This document shows positions 35,201-43,550 of a DNA stretch of 64,000 bases, in pieces. Under the pieces are notes generated by a model. The model was not told the origin of the DNA and did no database searches. It saw only the letters and a program-made list of their open reading frames with translations. The stretch is taken from contig JARXWK010000004.1 in NCBI GenBank assembly GCA_029916745.1, positions 1-64,000 of the forward strand. The letters are read 5' to 3'. A program made the position numbers and the translations under genes. Source of the DNA: Dysgonomonadaceae bacterium PH5-43. GTDB lineage: Bacteria; Bacteroidota; Bacteroidia; Bacteroidales; Azobacteroidaceae. How positions within the stretch are numbered: position 1 is the stretch's first letter; every line of letters begins with the position of its first letter.

Positions 35201-35505
35201 TTGATAAGATAATAGAAATCGGTTTCGCCACTTTCTACAACCTTCCATTTTTGAGCTTTTCTTTCCTCAAGATTATTAAGGATAGACTGATAAGTTACAG
35301 CTGCTGTTGTAGTAGCAGGAGCTGTAATCATAGAACAATAGCGCCCATCATTATCATTAATAGCGCCCATGTTGTGCCCATTGCCGATATAATACCAATA
35401 CTCACTCGTTTCGCTGACAGTTATTAAATCTCCAGCGATTTTCGTTTGCGCCTGCACTCCTAATGCGAGCAGCATTGCGCACAATAATAAATAAATGTTT
35501 TTCAT
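32218..35505 (-). CDS. Large secreted surface protein with ricin-like and CBM96-like regions
   Basis: 1095 residues. Signal peptide (ending GVQAQ). The N-terminal third has ricin-like repeats (YYIGNGHNM, FYYLINKEGKYLTHN, WVTIKRKGGNYLGG). Three Ig-like or flexible segments follow (about 360-600), then a CBM96/DNRLRE-like module (DTYVSGRNPND through YARRSYVEFEIP, about 605-730), and a segment with WNTASNWDNNTVPRSFDNVIIP (about 795). The tail (YNLQGLEI, MYIEKTIYKSGE, KRINK) is the short C-terminal form found on many Bacteroidales secreted proteins. A carbohydrate-binding surface role is likely from the modules; no catalytic site is seen. Confidence 0.85.
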   Translation of the reverse strand: MKNIYLLLCAMLLALGVQAQTKIAGDLITVSETSEYWYYIGNGHNMGAINDNDGRYCSMITAPATTTAAVTYQSILNNLEERKAQKWKVVESGETDFYYLINKEGKYLTHNSSRCFAVTEAPKDANGDSYKFQFIQTIAHTDGTASTWVTIKRKGGNYLGGLNQGSDFVIESNNASAPGAIIDNGTTKNPRAWHFTEEAVFDKFYPNIADQGATAPNEWFRIKSLDKTITNGAEYLSVDANNVFSIEAKADSDNQLFGFVSAGYDSSKKSYTIKIVSKATGKFFGLNGSALTTGDSGTNWVLKHTYSTNNSENPYQAVLRNSRYGTASIITNEVPAALAEWSSSSDNFDNKFAWAFERTPFDVAVDAKTGVALSTADAASIYYDDKFTISYTVDKGTTPVVTVNNEPSSFGDLKNGVYTLSLTITEKTYIVIEAVEPQNEITFSLAQANGVTITSPKLEGNKFTASDVLSVEYTLDEGYTIPEVTAGESVIVGDATLKEGKYTFVVTNITGATTLTFTNSVITYDVTLPESGNGINVITTETTADYLHAYKFTYNLANGYNYGAVFINGVYARPVENADGSFSVTMSEVRNDLVITAKAFILADNIIPATIDTYVSGRNPNDKFADEAILFVQYETDSYARRSYVEFEIPDNIAVEGYDRVLLKLTFKSRQKDKSGNPAIEVRTVSTDTPLVDMTWSVNGEQPTAPKGEIVSKPFIFDRTLSQNTQLMIDVTDYVIDKTGNVKLQISGHSLNEFKGNVFFYSIEGALDLDKVDYVPALVFEKSETLTWQGADADWNTASNWDNNTVPRSFDNVIIPSGYVNPTIPVVTIESLTLGSDVEVNNTMLKLTKNITVDKTVDKAIWYPTGFPFEATAHYLGDKNGGFGDETELIYEPGEDTPSGDFWVKSYNATTDVFDYTEDRSFAVNKGYIVQYPGFFDGETITFKSTEDVFFTSEAAVTATTSYALVANPRIVAMTVKQGDVVEEGSSTKVYYYKYDATANSFLRATTGDNVTFAPFESFVVVTSESETGLKSIIDGDEDLTSINVVEGRSDIKEVRYYNLQGLEINKPSVNDKAMYIEKTIYKSGEEKSVKRINK

Positions 35506-35585
35506 AAAAATAACTTTTATAATTTAGTATAAAAAAAATAATTGTCTAACCTGTAATTGATATTGCATCAACAAGTAACAGGTGG

Positions 35586-35616
35586 CAAATATAATGATTT
35601 TTATTTAATTCACAAA
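35586..35616 (-). promoter_or_regulatory. Promoter of the 32218-35505 gene
   Basis: TTTG (35613-35616), a 19-bp spacer and TATATTTG (35586-35593) on the minus strand; leader about 75 nt. Confidence 0.8.
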
Positions 35617-35672
35617 ATTTAGTTTAACAAATATAAATTCAACATGGTAAATTTAACTGTTCCCGCAGGCAA

Positions 35673-35717
35673 CGCTTCGCGCCAGTTCTTAGTTCTTCAC
35701 TCTTAGTTTTTAGTTCT
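35673..35717 (-). repeat. Dispersed intergenic repeat, copy 3 (inverted)
   Basis: Read on the minus strand it gives AGAACTAAAAACTAAGAGTG, AAGAACTAAGAACT and GGCGCGAAGCG, matching the other two copies. Confidence 0.75.
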
Positions 35718-35741
35718 AAAAATGCAAAGCTTCACTTAGGG

Positions 35742-35990
35742 TCGTCTCTCTACTAAGAGACCCCTCGTGTCTCTACTAAGAGAGGCGGTGTCTCTCTACT
35801 AAGAACGACGGGGTGGTTCTACTAAGAGAGATTAGGCGGTTCTATAAAGAGCGACATCGGGTATCTAATAAGAAGCACCTCGCCTATCTACTAAGAGCGA
35901 CGAGGGGTATCTAATAAGAGCGGCAGGGGGTATCTAATAAGAGACAACTCGCCTATCTACTAACAACGATAAGGGATTTATAGCGAGATA
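35742..35990. repeat. Array with exact 23-bp period (array B)
   Basis: Ten units share a core TATCTACTAAGAGCGACG with variants. The core T positions are 35751, 35774, 35797, 35820, 35843, 35866, 35889, 35912, 35935 and 35958, each 23 bp apart with no insertion or deletion. An eleventh unit near 35981 is degenerate. The spacing is kept better than the bases. Units resemble, in reverse complement, those of the array at 11931-12137. Confidence 0.9.
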
Positions 35991-36007
35991 GATAAGATGG
36001 CTAAATT

Positions 36008-36751
36008 TCACTTCCCATTAACAAACTTAACTTCTTTAAATAAATAACTTTTCTTTTCTCCATTGCGAGTTTCCAACACAAGATGCCCATCGTCTTCAAC
36101 TGAAGAGATTTGCGCCTCAAAAACCTCGTCTTCGTCTTCGAAATAATGAAAACCTGTTTTACGATAAAGATATTTGTGATAGAAATGAGATATAAAGTAA
36201 TAATTGCACAATCCTTCTTTCGCTCTATTATACCAACACATTATATTGCTCTGTAGCTTTTGGAGAAATTCGGTTACATCAACTTCCGTATCTATTAAAT
36301 TAATAAGAGAAACAGGGTTTGGCGCAGAGCTCTTAAATTCTCTCTGATTAAGATTTACTCCTATACCTACAATAGATCGGGTTATACTAAAATCTTCGAT
36401 ATTGTTTTCTATCAGAACTCCGGCTATCTTTTTATTGTCTACATATATATCATTAGGCCATTTAATTAAAAATTCCTTTTGTGAATATTCCGAAAGGGTA
36501 GACACAATACCCACTGCTACTATTTTAGAAAGAAGAAAGAAATCGCTTAATGTAACAAAATCGGGATAAAACAGAATACTGCAAGTAAGGTTTTTCCCTG
36601 GCTCAGCCTCCCAACAACTACCAGCCTGTCCTCTACCCATTGTTTGCTGTTCGGCATAAACAACAGTACCATCTTGCAATTCGGTCTCCTCCCAAAGGTC
36701 TCTCAAATAATTATTGGTAGATTCTGTTGAGTCAATCTTTATAATATTCAT
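36008..36751 (-). CDS. birA: Biotin-[acetyl-CoA-carboxylase] ligase
   Basis: A 247-residue enzyme that activates biotin with ATP and attaches it to carboxylase carrier proteins. It has STESTNNYL (about 9), the active-site loop GRGQAGSCWEAEPGKNLTCS (about 39) and KWPNDIYV (about 109) with KIAGVLIE. No N-terminal DNA-binding domain is present, so it is a ligase without repressor function. The start overlaps the MmcQ/YjbR gene by 20 bp. Confidence 0.93.
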   Translation of the reverse strand: MNIIKIDSTESTNNYLRDLWEETELQDGTVVYAEQQTMGRGQAGSCWEAEPGKNLTCSILFYPDFVTLSDFFLLSKIVAVGIVSTLSEYSQKEFLIKWPNDIYVDNKKIAGVLIENNIEDFSITRSIVGIGVNLNQREFKSSAPNPVSLINLIDTEVDVTEFLQKLQSNIMCWYNRAKEGLCNYYFISHFYHKYLYRKTGFHYFEDEDEVFEAQISSVEDDGHLVLETRNGEKKSYLFKEVKFVNGK

Positions 36752-37088
36752 CTTTGATTTTTTTAGGCAGTTTTTTAATCACTTCGTCGATGGAATGTCT
36801 AATCCACGATTTTACATCATCGTCTTTCATACCTCTATTTATATATATGGTGTTCCAATATTTTTTATTAAAATGAAAAGCCGGCACTACACAAGAATAC
36901 TTCTCTCGTAGTTGTATCGCTTTTTCGGGGTCGCACTTAACTGAGATTTGCAACTCGGGATTATCTAAAGGTAATAGGGCAAACATTTTTCCTTCTACCT
37001 TAAACACAAGAGATACATCATCGAACGGAAAACAAGCTTCTACCCCTTTCAACGACGCACAATATTCGTGAACTTCTTCTATATTCAT
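36732..37088 (-). CDS. MmcQ/YjbR family protein
   Basis: 118 residues with the YjbR/CyaY-like fold pattern: KGVEACFPFDDVSLVFKV, KMFALLPLDN, ISVKCDPEKAIQLREKY and HFNKKYWNTIYI. The family is linked to DNA binding but has no settled function. It is 5 bp downstream of the YraN-like gene and overlaps birA by 20 bp. Confidence 0.88.
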   Translation of the reverse strand: MNIEEVHEYCASLKGVEACFPFDDVSLVFKVEGKMFALLPLDNPELQISVKCDPEKAIQLREKYSCVVPAFHFNKKYWNTIYINRGMKDDDVKSWIRHSIDEVIKKLPKKIKDEYYKD

Positions 37089-37093
37089 ATAAT

Positions 37094-37471
37094 TTATCTT
37101 CTATATGTATTTACTGGCGGATAAAAAGCATCTTCTATATGTTCTATCCTAAAATTGGGAGAATAACCCACAATACTGATAATATCAAAACGCACCGACA
37201 GGTCGACATCAAAACATTTAATGTAATAATCGGTAGCAGAAATAATTCTTCGTATTTTAGTATTATCTACAGCCACTTCGGGAGCAGACCAGTTATCTAC
37301 AGATCGCGTTTTAACTTCTACAATAACTAATTCATCTCCGTACTCGGCAATTATATCTAACTCTAAATGACCTCTATGCCAATTAACATCGCGTATCTTA
37401 TATCCTTTTTCTCTAAGATATTCGACCGCTGCATCTTCTCCTTTTTTCCCTAATTCGTTATGTTGAGCCAC
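37094..37471 (-). CDS. UPF0102/YraN-like nuclease-fold protein
   Basis: 125 residues beginning with GTG. Motifs are GKKGEDAAVEYLREKGY, HLELDIIAEYGDELVIVEVKTR and a D-Q/E-K-type core (LDIIAE...VEVKTR), as in restriction-like nuclease folds. The cellular role of the family is not established. It is divergent from the small basic gene at 37550. Confidence 0.9.
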   Translation of the reverse strand: MAQHNELGKKGEDAAVEYLREKGYKIRDVNWHRGHLELDIIAEYGDELVIVEVKTRSVDNWSAPEVAVDNTKIRRIISATDYYIKCFDVDLSVRFDIISIVGYSPNFRIEHIEDAFYPPVNTYRR

Positions 37472-37532
37472 TACTAATCGTATTTTTCGGTAAAAATAAG
37501 CCCTTTTTCTTTCATATTCAACAAGAAGAACT

Positions 37533-37540
37533 TATTTTTG
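37533..37540 (+). promoter_or_regulatory. -7 box of the 37550 operon
   Basis: TATTTTTG fits TANNTTTG and ends 9 bp before the ATG. The mRNA would have almost no leader. Confidence 0.5.
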
Positions 37541-37549
37541 TGCTTATTA

Positions 37550-37783
37550 ATGAAAAAGAAAAAAAAGAAACATACAATATCCCCAAAAAGCTCGCTCCGA
37601 GACAAACGTATGTCGTTTATGGTGTCGGACGATGAATATAATGCTATCAAAAATTATTTGAGCAAGTATAAGATAAATAATTGCTCAAATTGGATGAGAA
37701 CAACTCTGCTTTCTCAGATAAGCAGCGTGTTGGTAGACCACGACTACCCTACTCTTTTTAGCGAACACGAAATGAGAAAATAA
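37550..37783 (+). CDS. Small basic protein, possible ribbon-helix-helix fold
   Basis: 77 residues starting MKKKKKKHTISPKSSLRDKR; the lysine run follows the start directly. The middle reads MSFMVSDDEYNAIKNYLSKY, like the strand and first helix of MobC-type ribbon-helix-helix proteins, then NCSNWMRTTLL as a second helix. It may bind DNA or RNA. It is 12 bp upstream of the cyclophilin gene and divergent from yraN. I give no firm family. Confidence 0.65.
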   Translation: MKKKKKKHTISPKSSLRDKRMSFMVSDDEYNAIKNYLSKYKINNCSNWMRTTLLSQISSVLVDHDYPTLFSEHEMRK

Positions 37784-37795
37784 ACATACATCGAA

Positions 37796-38443
37796 ATGAA
37801 AATACAGAATTTACTTATTGCTATTTTATTTATTGCTACTATGACTATGTCTTGTAAAGCTGAAGAGCCTACTTACACTATCGAAACAACGATGGGAAAT
37901 ATTAAAATTAAATTGTACGAAGAAACTCCTTTACACAAGGCTAACTTCGAAAAGCTTGTGGAAGATAGCACCTATAATGGTGTTTTGTTTCATAGAATAA
38001 TAAGTGGCTTTATGATTCAGACTGGTAATCCGGCTACAAAAAAAGATAACGAGGGGTATGTCGAAGACGAAAACACAAGAATACCTGCCGAGTTTGTAGA
38101 ACAATACTACCACAAAAGAGGTGCTATTGCGGCTGCTCGTATGGGCGACTTTGTAAATCCCGAAAAGAAATCGTCTTCTACTCAATTTTATATTGTTCAA
38201 GGTATAAAATATACGAGAAACGATATGTCGGATATGGAAGCTCAAACAGGAAAGACTTGGACTAAAGAGCAGAAAGAAGTTTACAGAACCGAAGGTGGCG
38301 CTCCGTTCTTAGATGGCGACTACACAGTATTTGGTGAAGTTGTTGAAGGTATGGATATAGTAGACAATATTGCTGCTATGCGCACAGGTCCGGGCGATTA
38401 CCCTCTGGCTGATATTCGTATAATATCTATCTCTAAAAATTAA
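37796..38443 (+). CDS. Cyclophilin-type peptidyl-prolyl isomerase, lipoprotein
   Basis: 215 residues. Lipobox TMSC near residue 20, then a cyclophilin domain (TIETTMGNIKIKLYEETPLH; GVLFHRIISGFMIQTGNP; SSSTQFYIVQG; VFGEVVEGMDIVDNIA). The catalytic Arg in FHRI and the FxxxQ region are present. It should catalyse proline isomerisation in the periplasm, anchored by lipid. Its stop touches the tadA start, and an insert near 135-175 is common in this phylum's versions. Confidence 0.92.
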   Translation: MKIQNLLIAILFIATMTMSCKAEEPTYTIETTMGNIKIKLYEETPLHKANFEKLVEDSTYNGVLFHRIISGFMIQTGNPATKKDNEGYVEDENTRIPAEFVEQYYHKRGAIAAARMGDFVNPEKKSSSTQFYIVQGIKYTRNDMSDMEAQTGKTWTKEQKEVYRTEGGAPFLDGDYTVFGEVVEGMDIVDNIAAMRTGPGDYPLADIRIISISKN

Positions 38444-38886
38444 TGTCGGAAATATTTACTGACGAATATTTTATGAAACAGGCTCTCTTAGAAGCTCAAA
38501 ATGCTTATAAGAGAGGCGAAGTGCCTATTGGTGCTGTTATTGTTTGCAATAATAGAATTATTGCTCGAGCACACAATCTTACTGAAACCCTAAACGACGT
38601 TACGGCGCATGCCGAAATGCAGGCTATAACTGCCGCTGCCTCTGTGTTGGGTGGTAAGTATCTTATCGACTGCACTCTGTATGTTACCATAGAACCTTGC
38701 CCTATGTGCGCTGGTGCTTTAGGCTGGTCGCAAATATCACGTATAGTTTATGGTGCAAAAGACGAAAAGCGAGGATATAACAAAATAGCGTCTTCTTCTC
38801 TCCACCCTAAAACGCAAGTTACATCTGGGGTTATGGAGTTAGAAGCTGCTGAATTAATGAAAAGATTTTTTAGCGAACGAAGATGA
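38443..38886 (+). CDS. tadA: tRNA adenosine(34) deaminase
   Basis: 147 residues. Makes inosine at the wobble position of tRNA-Arg. The zinc and catalytic motif HAEMQAI (about 46) and PCPMCAGAL (about 80) are intact. It overlaps the cyclophilin gene at its start and the epimerase gene at its end by 4 bp. Confidence 0.95.
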   Translation: MSEIFTDEYFMKQALLEAQNAYKRGEVPIGAVIVCNNRIIARAHNLTETLNDVTAHAEMQAITAAASVLGGKYLIDCTLYVTIEPCPMCAGALGWSQISRIVYGAKDEKRGYNKIASSSLHPKTQVTSGVMELEAAELMKRFFSERR

Positions 38887-39845
38887 AAAAGATTCTAATT
38901 ACAGGCGCAAGTGGCTTTATTGGTAGTTTTTTAACAGAAGAAGCCCTCAATAGAGATTGGAATACTTGGGCTGGTATTAGAAAAAGTAGCAGTAAAGAAT
39001 ATCTACAAAACGATAAAATAAATTTCATAGACCTCAACTATGGCAACAAAGAGGTATTAAAACAACAAATAACCGAACACTCAAACAAATTTGGCAAATG
39101 GGATTATATTATTCATAACGCCGGACTAACAAAGTGCTTGAACATCTCTGATTTTGATAAGGTTAATTATCTTTTTACAAAAAACTTTGTTGATGCTCTT
39201 ATTGAGACAAATAACATTCCTGAAAAGTTCATCTTAATGAGCAGCTTAAGCGCGCATCACCCCGATGCTGTAACCGCTTATGGGCTAAGCAAACTAAAAG
39301 CTGAACAATATATAGAAAAGTTAAACAATTTCCCTTATATAACTTTACGCCCAACAGGTGTTTATGGTCCTCGAGAAAAGGATTACTACATAATGCTTAA
39401 AACTATTAAGTCGGGAATAGATGTTAATGCGGGAATGAAACCTCAAACCCTTACATTTATATATGTTAAAGACTTGGTTAAAGCGGCTTATCTTGCTTTA
39501 GAAAGTAAGATAACAAACAAAAGTTACGCCGTTGCAGATGGTAATCTTTACTCAGACAAAGAGTATACCCAAATATCTAAGATTGCTTTAGGAAAGAAAT
39601 TCGTGATAAAACTGAGAGTGCCTCTATTTATTCTAAAAGCTGTATCGGTTATATCCGAAGACATATCAAAAATAACTAAGAAAGCTTCTACGCTTAACAG
39701 AGATAAGTATAAGATTATGAAGCAACGTGATTGGAGTTGCGACATATCTCCTTTGGTAAATGATCTGGGGTTTAATGCCGACTACGACTTACAACGAGGA
39801 ATGAATGAATGCGTTAAGTGGTATAAGGAGAACGACTGGCTATAA
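38883..39845 (+). CDS. NAD(P)-dependent epimerase/dehydratase
   Basis: 320-residue extended short-chain dehydrogenase. The cofactor loop is [11 protein letters not shown] (7-17), catalytic Ser/Tyr/Lys in [22 protein letters not shown] (Tyr and Lys in AYGLSK, about 137-142), and [10 protein letters not shown] follows. The substrate is unknown; sugar-nucleotide or 3-beta-HSD-like enzymes share this pattern. It runs 32 bp into the convergent miaA 3' end. Confidence 0.88.
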   Translation: MKKILITGASGFIGSFLTEEALNRDWNTWAGIRKSSSKEYLQNDKINFIDLNYGNKEVLKQQITEHSNKFGKWDYIIHNAGLTKCLNISDFDKVNYLFTKNFVDALIETNNIPEKFILMSSLSAHHPDAVTAYGLSKLKAEQYIEKLNNFPYITLRPTGVYGPREKDYYIMLKTIKSGIDVNAGMKPQTLTFIYVKDLVKAAYLALESKITNKSYAVADGNLYSDKEYTQISKIALGKKFVIKLRVPLFILKAVSVISEDISKITKKASTLNRDKYKIMKQRDWSCDISPLVNDLGFNADYDLQRGMNECVKWYKENDWL

Positions 39846-40722
39846 ACTGTAAGATAAGAAACTCTTCATCGGGGTTGAACCAACTAATTTCTTGATCACG
39901 CTTAAACCACGTCATCTGTTTTCGAGAATAAATTCTACTGTTTTGCTTTATTTTTTCAACTGCGAAGTCTAAACTCCAATTACCGTCAAAGTATTGAAAC
40001 AGTTCTTTATAGCCAACGGTATTTAAGGAGTTAAGATGCTTATAAGGATAGAAAGCTTTTGCTTCTTCTAAAAGTCCGTCTTCCATCATCTGGTCGACAC
40101 GTTTATTAATACGAGAATAAAGTTCTTCTCGATCGCGTTTCAATCCTATCTTTATAATATCAAAGGGACGTTGCTTTGCTGAATTAGTACGAAAAGAAGA
40201 ATAAGGTTTACCAGTCATCAAACAGATTTCCAAAGCGTGAATAACTCTTTTATGGTTTTTAAGGTCTACTTGGTTATAGAATACTGGGTCTAATAGTTTA
40301 AGTTGTTGCTGTATGTGTTCTAAGCCGTTGTTTTCGTACTGTTCAAAAACCTCTTTACGCAGGGTTTCGTCTATTGTAGGGATTTCGTCAATACCCTTAC
40401 AAACGGCATCAATGTACATCATCGAGCCTCCACTCATAATAATCGTATCGTGTTGTTGATGAAGTTTTGACAGCAACCCTATTACATCATCTTCAAAGTG
40501 ACTTGCGCTATAGTATTGGTCAATAGGTAGCTCTCCTACAAAATAATGCTTTACCCTATTAAGTTCTTCAACCTTCGGGGCGGCAGTTCCTATTATAAGT
40601 CCTTCGTATATCTGTCTTGAGTCGGAAGATATAATCGGGGAGTTGTATCGTTCGGCTAATTTAAGACTTAACTCTGTTTTTCCAACTCCCGTAGGACCTA
40701 ATAATACTATTAATGATTTCAT
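39814..40722 (-). CDS. miaA: tRNA dimethylallyltransferase
   Basis: 302 residues. Adds dimethylallyl to A37 of tRNAs that read UNN codons. Walker [12 protein letters not shown] (about 8), [26 protein letters not shown] and [10 protein letters not shown] are present. It is the last gene of the prfA-to-miaA operon, and its 3' end overlaps the convergent epimerase by 32 bp. Confidence 0.96.
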   Translation of the reverse strand: MKSLIVLLGPTGVGKTELSLKLAERYNSPIISSDSRQIYEGLIIGTAAPKVEELNRVKHYFVGELPIDQYYSASHFEDDVIGLLSKLHQQHDTIIMSGGSMMYIDAVCKGIDEIPTIDETLRKEVFEQYENNGLEHIQQQLKLLDPVFYNQVDLKNHKRVIHALEICLMTGKPYSSFRTNSAKQRPFDIIKIGLKRDREELYSRINKRVDQMMEDGLLEEAKAFYPYKHLNSLNTVGYKELFQYFDGNWSLDFAVEKIKQNSRIYSRKQMTWFKRDQEISWFNPDEEFLILQFIASRSPYTT

Positions 40723-40773
40723 TTTACATTTCGCCCACTCAAGCCAATAAACGCCAATAGTATTTAGTTTCTA

Positions 40774-41319
40774 TTAATTAAAAACATCGTCGCTTAAATC
40801 GCTAAAGTCCTCGTCATTATAACCTCCCGAATCAAATTCGTCATCAAGAAAGTCTTCGTCGATATTATTAGCTATAGTATTTACTGGAGCCGAGAAGTCG
40901 ACGTCTTCAAAAGCTGTTATTTGCACAGGAGGTTCGCCTACTGCTTTCACAATTTTAGGGCTTTCCAATTCTTCACCAGTAATTATTTCTCTAAGTTCCA
41001 TAAAGAAACAACGTTCGGTAAGAGGTTCAAAAACATATACTAACCTTTGTTTTTCTTCGTCTATTAATTCGCTTAAGCGGCAAGATTCCATCACATAAAC
41101 ATCATCTTCCGAGCTTGAGCCCATATCTATTAAAGTGATTTCGGTTCTCTTAATCCAATCTTCATCACAAATAAAGAAAGAAGTGATCTGATCTTTGGTG
41201 TATTTCACCGAATTTAATACAGCTTCGTGAAGCTCAAAGAATGTTGCTTCCGAATCTATCTTTATATCTCTTCTGAAATCTTCCGATTCGTCTGAAACTA
41301 ATATAAATCTATAAACCAT
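40774..41319 (-). CDS. Plasmid pRiA4b ORF-3-like protein
   Basis: 181 residues of the pRiA4b ORF-3/IS1096-passenger-like fold (YRFILVSDESEDFRRDIKID, then FFELHEAVLNSVKY). The tail after about 140 is strongly acidic. The gene sits between lpxA and miaA in many Bacteroidota genomes, so it is a conserved host gene rather than mobile here. Its function is not known. Confidence 0.85.
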   Translation of the reverse strand: MVYRFILVSDESEDFRRDIKIDSEATFFELHEAVLNSVKYTKDQITSFFICDEDWIKRTEITLIDMGSSSEDDVYVMESCRLSELIDEEKQRLVYVFEPLTERCFFMELREIITGEELESPKIVKAVGEPPVQITAFEDVDFSAPVNTIANNIDEDFLDDEFDSGGYNDEDFSDLSDDVFN

Positions 41320-41323
41320 AATT

Positions 41324-42124
41324 TTATCCTAAATATCCTCTTAAAATTCCTCTTTGTGAATTTGATATAAATTGTACAATTTCTCTTTTCTCATCTCCTT
41401 CTGGCACGTTGCTCTCAATATGTCGTACGGCAGCAGAGTTGTTCATTCCTGACTGATAAATCAATCTGTATATTTCTTGTATACTGGCAATTTGTTCGTT
41501 ATTAAATCCACGTCTTCTTAGACCGATTATATTAACACCAGAATAGCTAATAGGTTCACGACCTGCCATAATATAAGGAGGCACATCTTTACCCAACTTC
41601 GAACCACCCTGAACCATAACATGCTTTCCTACTTTCGTGAATTGATGAACAAGAGTTCCTCCACTAAGTATAGCATAATCATCAACTTCTACTTCGCCTG
41701 CCAGCTGTGTTGCATTCCCTATTATTATGTTATCTTTTAATATACAGTCGTGTGCAACGTGAGAGTAAGCCATTAACAGACAATTACTCCCAACTACAGT
41801 TTTACCCTTTGCTATGGTTCCTCTATTTACAGTTACACATTCGCGAACGGTTGTATTATCGCCTATCTCGCAAGTAGTTTCTTCTCCAAAAAACTTTAGA
41901 TCTTGCGGAACACCTGAAATAACTGCACCTGGGAATATTTTACAATTCTTTCCTATACGAGCTCCTTCTAATATTACTGCATTAGGAAAGATATAGGTAT
42001 TATCGCCAATAACAACATTTTTATCTATCGTTACAAAAGGACTGATAGTTACATTTTCTCCTATAATTGCATCGGGGTGTACCGATGAAAGTGCGCTTAT
42101 TTTGCCTTGAGGATGTGTTACCAT
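41324..42124 (-). CDS. lpxA: UDP-N-acetylglucosamine acyltransferase
   Basis: 266 residues. First step of lipid A synthesis. Left-handed beta-helix hexapeptide repeats (IGENVTI, IGDNTYI and similar) cover 1-190, with a helical C-terminal third. The catalytic His is in SHVAHDC (about 123). It follows lpxC-fabZ by 34 bp. Confidence 0.96.
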   Translation of the reverse strand: MVTHPQGKISALSSVHPDAIIGENVTISPFVTIDKNVVIGDNTYIFPNAVILEGARIGKNCKIFPGAVISGVPQDLKFFGEETTCEIGDNTTVRECVTVNRGTIAKGKTVVGSNCLLMAYSHVAHDCILKDNIIIGNATQLAGEVEVDDYAILSGGTLVHQFTKVGKHVMVQGGSKLGKDVPPYIMAGREPISYSGVNIIGLRRRGFNNEQIASIQEIYRLIYQSGMNNSAAVRHIESNVPEGDEKREIVQFISNSQRGILRGYLG

Positions 42125-42158
42125 AATTATTAGTATTGATAATTATTAATATCGATGT

Positions 42159-43550
42159 TTATTTGTTTTTTATAATTTGTGCCATAAACTCAGCTTCACA
42201 AACCAATTTCTCGCCAACAAAACAGTAGCCTTTCATATTTGCTATACCTCTTCTTATTTCAGAAATAAACTCTAATCGGAATATTAAAGTATCGCCTGGC
42301 ACAACTTTCTGACGAAACTTTACAGCATCTATTTTCATAAAATAAGTAGAATAACGATGCGCTTCTTCAACCTGATTAAGGACTAATAATCCTCCCACTT
42401 GTGCCATTGACTCTATCAAAAGAACACCTGGCATTACTGGCTCTTCAGGGAAATGGCCTTGAAAGAATGGTTCGTTTACCGAAACATTTTTCACACCTAC
42501 AATATGATTACTACCTACTTCTATTATTTTCTCTACCAATAAGAAAGGGTAACGATGAGGCAATAATTCCTTTATTCTATTAATATCCATTATAGGAGCC
42601 ACATTAGGATCATACTCAGGAGCTTGCACTTCATTAAGCTTTATATCTTTTCTTATAAGACGAGCCAACTGATTATTGATTTTATGTCCTGGACAAGTAG
42701 CAATTACTCGACCTCTAATTGGTTTACCTATTAAAGCTAAATCTCCTACTATATCTAATAGTTTATGACGAGCAGGTTCGTTAGGATAAGCCAACGGAAT
42801 ATTCATTATGTAGCCCAATTTAGAAGCATCTTTATGATCAACTTTCATCTTGTCGGCAAGTTGGTCGAAACGGTCTTGACTTATTTGCCTTTCATAAATA
42901 ACTATAGCATTGTTTAAGTCTCCGCCTTTAATAAGGTTATTTGCAAGTAGAGGTTCTATTTCGCGAACAAATACAAAAGTACGACTTGCTGCTATCTCTT
43001 CTTTAAAATCTTCTATTTTATCAAGTGTAGCATACTGACTATCCAATATTGCTGAATCGAAAGAGATTAAAGTATTTACTACAAACTGATCGTCTGGTAA
43101 AACAACTATAGAAGAACCTGTTTCTTCATCTTTTACCTCTATCTTATTTTTTATAATGTAAAAATCACGCTCTGTTTTTTGTTCTAATAAACCTACACGC
43201 TCTATCTCTTCCACATATTTCATCGCACTTCCGTCTATGATAGGAAATTCGGGAGCATCAACTTCTATTAAACAGTTATCTATTTGCATTGCATACAAAG
43301 CCGCCATTGCGTGCTCGACCGTACTAACCTGCACATCTCCTTTAGATAAAACAGTTCCTCTTTGAGTTTGAGCTACATTTTCAGCCAGAGCATCAATAAC
43401 TGGTTGATCTGGCAAATCTATTCTTTTAACTTTATATCCGAAATTATCAGGAGCTGGATTAAATTTTATATTTATTTTCAACCCTGTATGTAAACCTTTT
43501 CCTTCTAAAGCAAAGCTTTCTTTTAGTGTATGTTGTTTATTATTAGTCAT
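42159..43550 (-). CDS. lpxC-fabZ: Bifunctional LpxC deacetylase - FabZ dehydratase
   Basis: 463 residues. The N-terminal 310 are LpxC, the committed zinc deacetylase of lipid [27 protein letters not shown] and the HKINN histidine are visible. The C-terminal 150 are FabZ, the hotdog-fold hydroxyacyl-ACP dehydratase: [13 protein letters not shown] and [19 protein letters not shown]. Fusion of the two is a hallmark of Bacteroidota and joins lipid A and fatty acid steps. It overlaps lpxD by 8 bp. Confidence 0.97.
   Translation of the reverse strand: MTNNKQHTLKESFALEGKGLHTGLKINIKFNPAPDNFGYKVKRIDLPDQPVIDALAENVAQTQRGTVLSKGDVQVSTVEHAMAALYAMQIDNCLIEVDAPEFPIIDGSAMKYVEEIERVGLLEQKTERDFYIIKNKIEVKDEETGSSIVVLPDDQFVVNTLISFDSAILDSQYATLDKIEDFKEEIAASRTFVFVREIEPLLANNLIKGGDLNNAIVIYERQISQDRFDQLADKMKVDHKDASKLGYIMNIPLAYPNEPARHKLLDIVGDLALIGKPIRGRVIATCPGHKINNQLARLIRKDIKLNEVQAPEYDPNVAPIMDINRIKELLPHRYPFLLVEKIIEVGSNHIVGVKNVSVNEPFFQGHFPEEPVMPGVLLIESMAQVGGLLVLNQVEEAHRYSTYFMKIDAVKFRQKVVPGDTLIFRLEFISEIRRGIANMKGYCFVGEKLVCEAEFMAQIIKNK

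Larger units (their letters stand above)
35506..36007. other. Repeat-rich intergenic region
   Basis: No gene in 502 bp. It contains the promoter of the 32218 gene, an inverted copy of the dispersed repeat (35673-35717) and a regular 23-bp-period array (35742-35990). Confidence 0.8.

Noticed and set aside
35742-35990. CRISPR array
   Set aside because: Units are contiguous and degenerate with 23-bp period and no unique spacers, and no cas gene is in the window.
40774-41319. Mobile-element passenger gene because of its pRiA4b/IS1096-like family name
   Set aside because: It sits in the conserved lpxA-miaA gap with no transposase or terminal repeats, so it is treated as a resident gene.
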